From Cliona cf. orientalis (lineage: Eukaryota > Porifera > Demospongiae > Clionaida > Clionaidae), in contig OZ005694.1 of NCBI GenBank assembly GCA_963930775.1, forward strand, positions 6,937,054 to 7,001,053: a DNA stretch of 64,000 bases, written 5' to 3'. How positions within the stretch are numbered: position 1 is the first letter of the stretch; each line of letters begins with the position of its first letter. Below are positions 24,813 through 36,500 of this stretch, piece after piece. A program made the translations under genes and the position numbers. The notes under the pieces are model-generated. The model was not told the origin of the DNA and searched no databases. It saw nothing but the letters and a program-made list of their open reading frames with translations.

Positions 24813-25252
24813 GGCCACTACAAATTGGATCATAGTTTCCCGTCCACCGCCCGCATGCCTTTCGAGCCACCGCCAGCTTTGCACTTATTTTCTATTAAAA
24901 CGAAAATATTGATGACGTAATTGAATTTTCAATATTATTTACGGTCTATTCCATGTGCGCTCGAGTTGCAAGCTGAGTTTATGACATCGATGGCTCATTC
25001 AGTACTTGCTCACTGCAATTCTCGCTCTGCATGATGATCGGTATACTCGTGAGTAGCTTAATTCATAGTCCTAAGACTGTGCTTGCCATGTCTGCTGAAG
25101 ATGGCGGGATTAGCTCGACCCGGCGGCCATTTGTGGTTTATACCACATCCGGTAATAATGAATAATGAATAATAAAAATTAACCGCCCGCCCGCATGCTA
25201 TTGAATCGACAGCCAGGACGGGAAACAACTATGCAATTTGTAGTGGCCTAAT
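24813..25252. mobile_element. ~440-bp TIR element
   Basis: AAGGCCACTACAAATTG at 24815 is mirrored by CAATTTGTAGTGGCCT at ~25233. The arms then continue with CGTCC..GCCCGCATGC on both sides. The middle has CpG-rich blocks (around 25100-25200). No transposase. Confidence 0.6.
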
Positions 25253-25375
25253 ATTGAATTGAATTGAATTCGGAATTGAATTTTATTTTAAAGTCACGCC
25301 TCTAGGCGGCAGACCACAAGTTTGCGGCCCATGTGACAACAATTTTACATAAAATTAATAAAGGTATAATGTGAT

Positions 25376-25866
25376 AATTACATCCCCAGTATAAATTTAC
25401 TTTTTTGCGGTTATTAGGTAATTATGTTGTAATTATGATGTAACCTATGTCGTCATAGCGCTAAAATTCAGAGCCTTTACAGAACACTTCTGAGACCTGA
25501 AAATCCACAGAATCATATATTAACTTACATACATATCCAGCGAATACATTAAAAGCTGAGTGCTACTTTCTCCGACAAGTAACGCCGGCCGAACTTCACG
25601 CGTTCTCTTGGCTGACGTAATCCTGTGGATAAATAAAGCTAGCCTTGCGCTATTTATAGCACGCGTCATGCCACGACCGATCTGAAGTTCGGAAGCTGTA
25701 CTGTGCTGTCGAGTTCATCTCCTTTGATAGAAGCATTGAAACTTGAAGTCGAAAGTTGATCTTAGACTCGAATCCATCTCTACGATTGAGGCCCTGGCAT
25801 CGATGTGTGTATTGACGACCTTTACCACATGCACCATTAGAACTATACAGCCACTGGGGATGTGGT
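25376..25866. mobile_element. MITE family 1, copy 2 (inverted)
   Basis: The reverse complement matches 1820-2351 and 32125-32617: shared blocks include CGCGTTCTCTTGGCTGACGT, AAATAAAGCTAGCCTTGCGC, TATCCAGCGAATACATTA and terminal CCCCAGT/ACTGGGG. Confidence 0.65.
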
Positions 25867-25869
25867 CAA

Positions 25870-26880
25870 GGGTTCATAATATAATAAAGAGAGTGTCATA
25901 TAATATGAGAGATATATACATAATCCTAATAATGCGCATGCTCAGAATATGTTGCCATGGTGAAGTCATGTGACAGCGCCAGGGGCTAGCTACTCATGCG
26001 CGTGCAAAGGCGCGCTGGATCGATCATGGATATGAAGGTTCAAGGCTCGAGGAGCGGTAAGGCGCTAGGCATAGGCGAGCTATATACTCGCTAGCGCTTG
26101 CAGCGCTGGTGCTACGCAGGATCGATCATAGATATTTATACAGTACCATCATACGAAGGCACAAGGCTCGAGCAGCGGTATTAAACCATAGATTAGACTG
26201 AACCGCCCGCATCAATTTTTCAAGTTAGAACCATTATTTCATTAGTGCATTCCAATGACGTAATAAAAGGCGTGGACAATCACGTGACCGACCGTGTGCA
26301 GCAGTTAGCTAGTTGAAGAGCTACCGGGGTGCTATGGCTCTGGTAAGCATCTGTGTACTGCCTAACCATGCTACTTTCATGACTGACACTCTTGATGCCA
26401 CTTTTGTGACTAGTATATACTGTTTGTGTGTGCCAATAGCAATGTTTGCCCAGGCAGCACCATGCATTTTATGTGCCTTTCAAGTGTTGCATAAGTTGTG
26501 GTCAACATTATTAAATAATGGTAATACCCGCCCGCATGGTATGTTGGGAAACTACCTGATGAGAAACTAATAATCAAGGAATTGGGGCCTTAAGCTTAAT
26601 TTTGTGCTATATGCATGCTGTAGAGCAGCCTGAGCATGCACAATAGACTTCATGAGGTACTATTATGGGTGGGCCTGTCCGACATACTCGCACGATTTGT
26701 AGCTTCCCTGGATCTCTTGCTATACTCATGGACTTATTCGTTCCCTTCTGAATTCCATAATCATAAATGACGTGTGTAGAGCAGCTCGAGCATGCGCAAT
26801 AGACTTCATGAGGTACTAGCCTAACTAGGTGGGCGTGTCCGATGTAGGCGTGTCCACATATTCGCACGATTTGTAGCTTC
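25870..26880. other. Repeat-rich intergenic sequence, no gene recognised
   Basis: Contains duplicated GCGCTGG..GGATCGATCAT blocks (26010-26130), scattered CCGCCCGCAT strings, and two related ~100-bp pieces at 26625-26720 and 26775-26885 (ATGAGGTACTA, GTGGGC..GTCCGA, TCGCACGATTTGTAGCTTC). No reading frame here looks protein-like. Confidence 0.5.
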
Positions 26881-26885
26881 TCTGC

Positions 26886-27355
26886 AGGGGCGTAGCTAGC
26901 ATAGGGCTCAGCGGGCTCGAGCCCCCCCCCCCCCCCCCCCCCTTTGTCTTCCCATGGTGGGCCCACTGTCTATGGATATACAATAGCTTGGCCTGACAAG
27001 CTGAAGCTGCATGACAAACTATAATAAAGTTTGTAACTAAAATGATATAGAACACTTATGATAAGTTTCTATACTTACTATTTTAAGCTCGTTCAGACAC
27101 ATAGCTGCTAAGCGAGGCAGCTACCACTCCAAGATACAAGAGTTCGAAAGGTCAAACGATGGGCGTGGTCGACTGCAGTACTATTGTATAAATGTACTAG
27201 TATACTGTACATGTAATATTAATAACGAGCAATTAACCATGGTCACGTGACATAATTAGTGGGCGTGGTCAATTGCAAATTTTTTTTCGCACGCTTCGCG
27301 CGCACTTCTTTTTTATACTCAGCCCCCCCTTTCTATAAATCCTGGCTACGCCCCT
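26886..27355. mobile_element. ~470-bp TIR element with CAGGGGCGTAGC ends
   Basis: The left end CAGGGGCGTAGCTAG is matched by the right end CTGGCTACGCCCCTG. CTCTG flanks both sides (5-bp direct repeat). A run of ~21 Cs follows the left end. Non-autonomous. Similar CAGGGGCG termini are known in hAT-type MITEs, but the flank here supports only 5 bp. Confidence 0.65.
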
Positions 27356-27446
27356 GCTCTGGGTATTACCTATGGTTAAGAATGAGACAGAAGGTGTTTT
27401 TTCACTGTCTTACACCATTTTATCCCATTTATTGACCCTACTTTTG

Positions 27447-27655
27447 CTTAAGGTTACAACTCACTGTTTGTGGAACAGAAGAGATATAATAGTTAATGAG
27501 ATGATAGTATGATACTCATACCATTGATATTTGTAGACCAGATAGGCCCTGGTCTATGGCACCTCATTGTCAGTGGTCAGTAGGGCATGCACTGAATTTG
27601 GTTGTTGTAAATCGGAAACCAAAATACATTTTCATGATTTTTTGATGATTGAGAC
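27447..27655. repeat. Direct repeat, right copy (left copy 24032-24245)
   Basis: See the left copy: same orientation, ~210 bp, shared GTGGAACAGAAGAGATATAA and TGGTCAGTAGG blocks. It lies between copy B and the sulfotransferase remnant. Confidence 0.75.
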
Positions 27656-28429
27656 TAGCATATTAATTTAATAACAGTGAAACAAGAGTGCATGCTTGTA
27701 AATAATAATATTGTGAACTTACAAAATTAATTTAATCATTGAATAAAATTACACTAAATTAAATAGCTACATAGCTACATCATGCAATAATTATTGTGCC
27801 GAGGTAGTCCTCCAGCCTGAGAGTGTCTCCATTATTGGAATCCTGGAAGTAAGCCTGCCACACTAGAAGTTTACGCTTGATAAAAGACTTCCAACCACCA
27901 TTTTCACCTGGGAACTGAGAGTGGAGGGGGAGAGAGAGAGAAAGGGAGGGGGGAAGGAGTTTCAATCAATAATGTTCTTGCTGCAAGTATAAAAGCTTAA
28001 TAGGTAATTTTGCTACAAATTGTTCATCTTACCAAACTGTTCCTGTCCAGTAGAGCCTATGTGTTTATTGCTGCCGTTGGTGTGTGCCATGTGTGTTGCT
28101 GCATTGAGGCGGTTCCACTCAGCGATCAGTGCTCTATAGGGATTTCGGAAAATCAGAATGACTGAGCCATATGCTGGTACCTGGAAGGATGGACACACAT
28201 TTAGTATAACTAGTCTTTGCATAGCCTACTTTCGTATGAAATAGCAGGATTGAGTCAAAAATTAAGTGTAATTCTTGCTAGCTATATCAAGGTCTTCCCA
28301 AGCCAGTAAGATGAACAAGAACACAAAACTAATGGTCAAACTCCAAGAAATGTGAACATGCTAATAAGTTTTGATTTTAATCTAGCTCATGCATGACCGA
28401 TAATTAAAGAAGAATGGGCTGTTGCATAG

Positions 28430-28774
28430 GCGGTGGAAGGAAGTTTTGACTGGGGGGGGGCAAACATTAACAATTGCGCGCGAAGCGCGCGCGAAAAATT
28501 TGGGGACACGCCCCCTTAATTGAAGTTCAAAGGTCACTCGTGTTGCTCGGTGATGCTGCTACTGTCAGAAACAAAGAAATGGTGGAAAATGTGCACTGTG
28601 ATCGATTCTTGAAGCTATTCTAGGTAGCTTTTGTAGGTATTTTGGTATATTTGTTGTGAAAAGTAGCTACTTTATGATATCACTGGCTTGGATTTTGGGG
28701 GGGCAATGCCCCCCATCTCTGAAAGTGGGGGGGGGGCGAGTGCCCCCCTGCCCCCCCCCTGTTCCCCCGCCTAT
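28430..28774. mobile_element. ~345-bp TIR element (CATAGGCGG family), copy 1
   Basis: Starts CATAGGCGGTGGAAGG and ends CCGCCTATG, flanked by TGTTG on both sides (5-bp TSD). It contains a GC-rich GCGCGCGAAGCGCGCGCG core and G-rich runs. It is inserted between exon 5- and 6-like parts of the sulfotransferase remnant. A second copy lies at 37196-37526. Confidence 0.7.
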
Positions 28775-28983
28775 GTGTTGATGGTAGACAATTCATGCAG
28801 ATGGTAATATTCGTGAATTAGGCTCTTAGCCTTGAATTATCATACCTTTCCATTGTTGAGTATCTGCATGTGGTGAGTTGACCTCTGTCCATACCACGTT
28901 ACGTGATTTGTGTGTTTTGACAGCAATCACTGCTCCACTTCGAATGGCGCCTTGATCACCATGGCATTTCATTCCAGAGAGCG

Positions 28984-29196
<213 letters not shown>

Positions 29197-29349
29197 GTGC
29201 ACAAATATTAGGCCTATTATAGAATACCCCCAATGCCGTACGATATCTCACCAGTGCATATTCCAGTTGCTTTCTCTAGTAGTCCTCTTACACATGTGTT
29301 CCCAGAGCCAGGGAAGCTGGCTAGAGCCACAGCTGCCCTCCTTGTCCCA

Positions 29350-30541
29350 TTGATGAATTAAAGTGGAATTTAAATATTTTTTTGTTTTATGCATGAGTAA
29401 TAATAATATGCCAGGTGTCCACGCAGTAGGGATACACCCTGCACATAATTATTAAATTTACATAATTCCTGACATGTAGCTGGATAGCTACATAAAATTT
29501 AATAATTTTTTTGATTTACGTGTTTTAGCTTATCCAATGAAATCTCTAAACAAAAACTATTTCCCAATACACTCCAACTTCAACAGCGATAGCTATTATC
29601 CCATAATTGGTCTGGATCTTCTGTGAATCTTTATTGCTCATGAAGCCATACTTATCGTGACAAAAAAATTTTAATAATGAATGCACTGGATGTGAGAATG
29701 CTACTCTGCCAGTTATGTAGTAGACATCCTTCTGGTTCTTAAACATGTGGAGCCACATGTGACATCACCAGCAAAACTTGCATGCAATGTAGTGGAAGGG
29801 GTAACTATATATTATATGTACACTGGGCTAAGCACATGCAGCAGTCTAATATCACAGACCCTACTCTGGTAATTAACCCCTGCCGCATAGCGTAAGCAGA
29901 GGGTTACTGTAATCGTTCGATTTTTGTCCGTCCGAACCCTCCTGTGCTAAAATTAATGGTAAGGGTCATCTGAGAGAAGGTATGCATTCGAGGTATAATC
30001 GAAATGGTGGTCATATTACATGTAAGTCCTGCCCAGTAGTGTATATAGCATAATGCTACACCCAGACTGGCAATTAACAGCTGCACAATTTGTGCAGTTG
30101 TTGCCAGTCTGTGTTTACATGCATGGCACCTACCTCAGCTAATCATACTTGACCAATTGCCATCATTCTATGCTTTGCTGGTCAGTTGTCAATGCAATGA
30201 CAGTGTACAATGGCAGTGGCTCTCAAGTCATTCTCTGCTCTCTCTCAGCTTCCTTTGCAATATATACGATCGCAAACTCGCTGAATCTTTTCGGCCAGGC
30301 TGCATTACATTTTCAAGCTCCTTTCATCTGATATTCTCTCTCTCTCTTCCCTTGTACTTCACACATCCGGCTGTGGTGATCATTTCACCTCTCCCTCTCC
30401 CTCCCTCTGGTCCCCTTTCTCTCCCTCCCATCCTCTCCCTCTTCTTTTATTCAATATCACAATTAATGTATGCTCATTGTATAAACACTTCAAGATACAC
30501 AAATATTGAGTGGGGAAACGTACACAGAAATAGAAATGAAG
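29350..30541. other. Intergenic between sulfotransferase remnant and copy C
   Basis: No gene. A strong hairpin lies at 30063-30110 (AGACTGGCAA..TTGCCAGTCT, inner CAGCTGCACAA/TTTGTGCAG). A CT-rich stretch covers 30330-30450. Sequence from 30542 leftward is downstream of the copy C stop codon, and no clear AATAAA was pinned to the gene. Confidence 0.5.
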
Positions 30542-33500
30542 TTACTCATCAAAATACCATTTCAATTTGTCTTTGAGTCTTATTGGAAGTGGTAGTCTAT
30601 CAACTTCATCACCATTCTTTAGCCAACTTGATAATCTTTCCAGGCACAGTTCTTCAAGGTCGATGGCACCATACTCTGTAACTGTGGATGGGTGTGTGGC
30701 AAAAAAATTGAAAAACTATGTGTGAGAGGGAATGTGGTCAATATCCTTGTGGATTATACATGTATCTATAGCTATTGGCTGCGACTCTCAAACCGAACAT
30801 CCGTAGTCCGGCCGACAGGCATCATTGGACCTAGCCCTATCCCCATATCACAAAGCTACAAGGACAAGGCTCAGACCAATAATTATACATGTATAGCTAC
30901 TAGCACCATGAACATCAAGCCTTGTAATACAGTACTTGCAGTACATATCCAACAAGTCTCAGCATATTATTATATTATGTCCCTATGTTAGATAATATTG
31001 ATCGGGGAATTAGTGCTTGAGTATGTGCAAAGCCTAAATACTATGCTTGGTTATGGATACAATTAATGTACAATACGTTTCAATTATTAGAGTGAGCCAT
31101 GAAACATAAATTTTGCAGGGTCATCTTCAATAAAAGTGAAATTTAGGGACTGTCCCGGATCGAAGTACCTTTTAGATGGCATCATGTATACTGGCCTTTG
31201 TTGGGTTACATGTGACTACTGTAACACTCACCTGCTTTGGTGATAACTGTAGCAAAACAGCGGCCAAAATGGTCCACATTGGCATAGACATCAGTGTCTC
31301 TGGTGTAGATGTTCTTTGCTGCTATGCCTTGACTTTCACCATTCACAGTGAACTCCAACACTCCATCTTGGGATAGACGTAATCCAACACAATCTCCCTC
31401 ACGAAGATCATATAAGTCAACATAGCCATAGTCGGATTCCTCTCCAAGAGTGACAAGGTTATTGTATAGTGTCTGGCCATCCCACACACAATGGTATTCA
31501 GCATCATAGGCATCCTTAGGGATACCAGGACCAGATTCAATATGTACGCCTTTCTTACACCTTCTTATTCCCAATCCTAGTGAATCAGTCCATTTTGCTC
31601 CATACGTCACCATTTTCACCTCAAACTCTGCCAGTCTTTTGAGAGGTTGTGCTCCATATGCTACACCACCACTGAAGTTATCTTCAGGGTCCATCCTCTC
31701 AGCTCCTAGTCCATTATTGGTAATTCGAATCTTTTTTCCCGCTGCACTGTGGTAGCCAAATTGAATGTCTTTGTTTGGTGTTGACTCATCTGTATCTGAC
31801 TCTGACAGAGGATCTTGTAGTCTTCTGGTTTGGTCTTCCGTCACAACCATATCTAATAGAAAAGTATGTACATGTATGTAACTTGATGTATGTCCACCCA
31901 CATGACTCTTATCTGCATGTGCATCTGTTAATTAATTTTGGGAGGCTCACTCATAAAAAATATATTGTGCTCCCCATACAGGCCCCTCTCATTTTTGATT
32001 TGCATAATATTTATGTTCCTTCTTTATTAGATAGCCAAGCAAAAGCAATACTGCTATTCATTATATGAATGGCTTCTCTCATTTGCTTATGTGAATTATA
32101 TTCATATTACTATGAAAACTTGACCACTTGCCCAGTAGCTGCATGTATAATGGTTCATATGGTAAATGGTCGTCAATATAGTGCGTACACACATTGATAC
32201 TGGCGCCTCAATCGCAGAGATGGAGTCTGAGAGTCGACCGCGGCCGACTCTCGACCTCGACACTGACAATTTTCAATCACAGGAGACGAACTCGTCGACG
32301 ACAGCTTCTGAACATCAGGTTAGTCGCGGCATGGCACACAGCGTGCTTGCTATATATAGCACAAGGCTAGCTTTATTTATCCACGGGATTACGTCAGCCA
32401 AGAGAACGCGTGAAGTTCGGGCGGCGGTACTTCGCAGAGAAAGTAGCGCTCAGCTTATAATGTATTCGCTGGATACATGCGTCAGATACTCTACATATAT
32501 ACCGATTTTCAAGTCTCAGAAAGGCTCCACGGAGGCCTGAGTTTTCTGGCAATTACCTCATAGATTACGTCATCATTACCTAATAACCGCAGAAAAGTAA
32601 ATTTCTACTGGGCAAGTAATGACATTATGCATACATGACAGTACATGTACTTGTGGTGGTATGTTACATTCAGGTATGTGTGTTAGTGTTTGTGATGTTT
32701 GTGTTAGAGATTGACCGATTGTATTTGATTTGCTAGGTTTAAACCTAGCGATATTTAAACAAAATCAGGTGAAGTTGACATCAGAGTTAGGATGGATGAC
32801 CCCTTATCAGGCATGATCCCCCACCCCCACCAAATTGGAGCATTCTTGTGCAGTTCATCAAAATGCTTTTGTATCTTCAATATTATACGATACTAAAGAG
32901 CGTTGTGAAGTAATGCAACTACTGTTGTGTATATTCCTAGGGAAACCCCAGAGCCTGTGTCTATTAATTTTGACAAACTGATTAATAGCAGAATAAAATT
33001 AAGCACTATCATACAAACCCTTGTAGCTAACATAATAATTACATTAGCTGCACATAGCAAGCCAAACCAGCAACATAGTTACAATAGAGTAAAAACAGGA
33101 ATCCCATTACGTAGTATACATTGCAGCAGTGGCATGCCTCACCAGAACTCAAATTGAATTTCAACAAAAGACACACACACATACAATAAAATTATTATCT
33201 TCGATGATAAAAGCCTAATGGCACATTAAATGATTCAACATACACTGTTTAAACCATGTAGCACAGCAACAGACACACTCATTAATTAATTAATTAATTA
33301 ATTAACTCACTTATTCCTTTATCTATTGTTAACTCTACAGCACATGAACCGAGGTTTAACAATGTTATCCCCAGCATGTTTAAGGGAATACAATATATAC
33401 CATAGTGTCCTGGGCAGGCGCCCACTCCCGGGTAAGCACCCATGTACCTTATTTCAAGGGGTATAGAATCTATATAAATAATATAATTATGGAAATTATG

Positions 33501-36500
33501 TCCTGGGTAAGCATCCATGTGGGCCAAAATTGCAATGTATGTACCCAGGACACTATGGTATGTACATATGCCTTCACAATAGGCTATTTTTTGATGTGGG
33601 AATGGGATAGGGCCAAAAACTTTGATAGTACGTTACGGGTTCCAACCCAGTATGCCTCAGCCTTGGGGATTAGGGAGGACACTGAGTAGAATCATATCTC
33701 CAGCCAGGTTGACATGAAATAGTGGTGACATAATGACGATCACCCTAATAAACAGACATACATGTAAAGGCAGCTTAACATGACTTACATTGTACCTCCG
33801 GACCACAATAATAAATAGAGTGCACATTTGTGCACACATAATTATTATCGGTATAAACTCATTCATACCATTATAATCAATCCGTGGGTGTATATCCATC
33901 ATTGAATCATCAGTGCTTCCTTCAAACTTGATAGTGGGTGGATTAAACTCTGTTCCTCTCATCGTTACTTTGACGTGATAGTCTATCAGCCGATGTTGCA
34001 GGTCTTCATGCTCACTCTCCCTCCAAATGTCAGAAGCTCTAATCTATTGAAAAGGATTATTAACAGCAAAGAAAATTATTTCATGACGGAGGGAATATGT
34101 AGCTAGCCATCCACCAGCACTTCATCCAATACTTTGATGTGTCATTGCTAGCAACCTCCCACCAGCCTCAAGGATTTCCCCACAAATTCAGAGTATAGGG
34201 CGGTATTCTTGTTCATTTTTGGCCAAAGATCAAAGGCCTTAACATTCCTGACCACATCAAAGGGAAATGACTACAGGTTGAGTGGTGCACCACTGCAGTG
34301 CTCCTAGGGAAACCCCAGGAGCACTGAAGGGACCAGCGTATACTGCTAGGACCTATTGCTATAGTGATTGTTATCTAGCCAGTACCAATCAGATAGCACC
34401 TGTTTAATACCGTGTATATGTAAAGGGAAACATTTGAATGAAAAAATTTCATAGATCAGTACGAAGTGAGAATGAAAACTTTCACGGAATGCTATGTATA
34501 GGTGGGTGGGACATGCCTAAATTTGTGGAAAAACCTTTTGAAGCTTTTCTCCCATGAAAGTTTCCCACTATATGGTATGCACATACAACTGCTGGGATTG
34601 ATTTGGGTGCTCATGAAAACACATTCACCCCTTTAAATATCAGTAAATAAATCCATCATCCCTCTTAGTTCCTCGACACATTGCTTTTGCACCCTATAGC
34701 CTCTAAGATTTTCTAAACACAAGTGGAATTTGACATCTACTAGCTATCCATTGAGAGATGTTACCATTCCATCTTCAGGCTCCATTGCAGCGATGTGTGG
34801 GTCCTTCTCTGGCACAATGACTCTTAAAGATCCACCTGAACTGGCCGTCGAAGCAAATCTAAAATTCTTTATAAAGTATTGCTTGTCATAATCGCCATAG
34901 ACTTTGTATTTACGTCGCAATTTCAAAATCTACAAGTTAACAAACATCAATAAGTAAACAATTCAAGAGCCAACTGAGGAATGCTACTTTACCTTGAGAG
35001 CTGTGTAATGAAAATGAGTGTCAATGTAGACTTCATGAATGTCACCGGATGACCCTACTGATACAACAAGAGAGTAGAGAGCATTAACACTGGCATCAGC
35101 TTGCTGTGGTGGACTCTCTACCTGCAAAGAGAGACAAAGTTTATACACATGTACTGTATACGTAGAAATTTTCACCAATTTTGCCACCTTCTTTGATTGG
35201 CAAAAATTTTTGTCCTGTGATGAATATTGCATTGAGGATAACACTATGGTGACCTTCACCGCATTGGTGAAATTGCGAATTTTTTTTCTTTTTACAACAC
35301 AAAGGTTGGCGAAATTTTTATTCAGCGAATATTTTCATGTACATGAATAACAAGAAACGTATGCACATACAGCTGAAAATGTTGCCTCTACAAACTAGGC
35401 GACATTGTAGTGCTGAACTTTAGAAAATCTGATGATTCTGACAAATATCATATTCCTAGTTATTTCCTTCTCAAGCTCAATTTTGCACTTACATGTAAAA
35501 TTCAACACTTTTATTACCTTGTCTAGTTATAGGCAGTGTCAGCCTCATCCTCAGGCCCCTCCCAACGCGGGGAGAATGGCCTGGTACACACAGACTGCGC
35601 ATGCGCCACTTTATCCGTAGATTTTCTGTAAAATTGTCCGTATACTATAGCATACCTCGTGGCAATTCGATCGCTTGCTCAAACAGGTGCCAGGGTGAGT
35701 CTTTTTGCTTTAGCTGGCCAGTCAGCTGCTCGAACAAACTGTTTGAGCTCGCGTCGTGTGTTCCTTGGCCATACGCAAGCAAAAAGAAAGGATGACGTAA
35801 TCTTAAATACTTAGTTTATTGAATATTTTACGGGAATATAGTACGATGTACCCAGATTCTGGGTACAAACTGGCACATGTGCAGTTGGTGTGTACCAGGC
35901 CCTTCTCCCCGCGTTGGGAGGGGCCTGGGGACCAGGCTAAGGCAGTGTGTGCTCTTCATTGGGTGAATCCATGTGTATACAAGTGCACATACAAGCATAA
36001 ACAATACAATAATTATCATCTGTCGGAGTTTTGTTAGCAACAAAAATTTGGGATGGAAGCGCGATAAATGATCATGAGTGGGTGTATTTAGCATGCCAAT
36101 TCCCCCCCCCCCCCCCCAACTGGATGAACCCTTTCTATTGTAAAGCTTTTTTATCACATAGGGTGGAAGTTATAATTGTTAACCATTAATTTTTACATTA
36201 GACGAAAAACTCTTAACAAAAAAGGAATCCTCAATTACGGTATGTATGTTACTTACGTGAGTGAATGCCGATAGAGGCTCCATAGCTGATGATGTCATAC
36301 ATTCAGCTGCAGTGTTTCTCTGATACAGTGTCCTCTCACCCAGCGACAGCTCAAGAATTTGTTCACTCTGAAAAAATGTCCTGTCAATCTGGCTGATTGC
36401 TTCTGTTAATTCCTGAACAGCCACAGTAGGGATAAACCACGCAGCGATGAACGACTTGGCAGATTCTACCAACATAAGAATGGACACGGTAACAAATTCT

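Noticed and set aside
24032-27655. LTR-type element bounded by the 210-bp direct repeats
   Set aside because: No element coding sequence, primer site or TG..CA ends are seen, and the interior consists of unrelated small TIR elements.
32166-32540. Small gene encoding a 124-residue protein
   Set aside because: It lies wholly in a repeated TIR element. The frame is not kept in the two other copies, and a donor site interrupts it.
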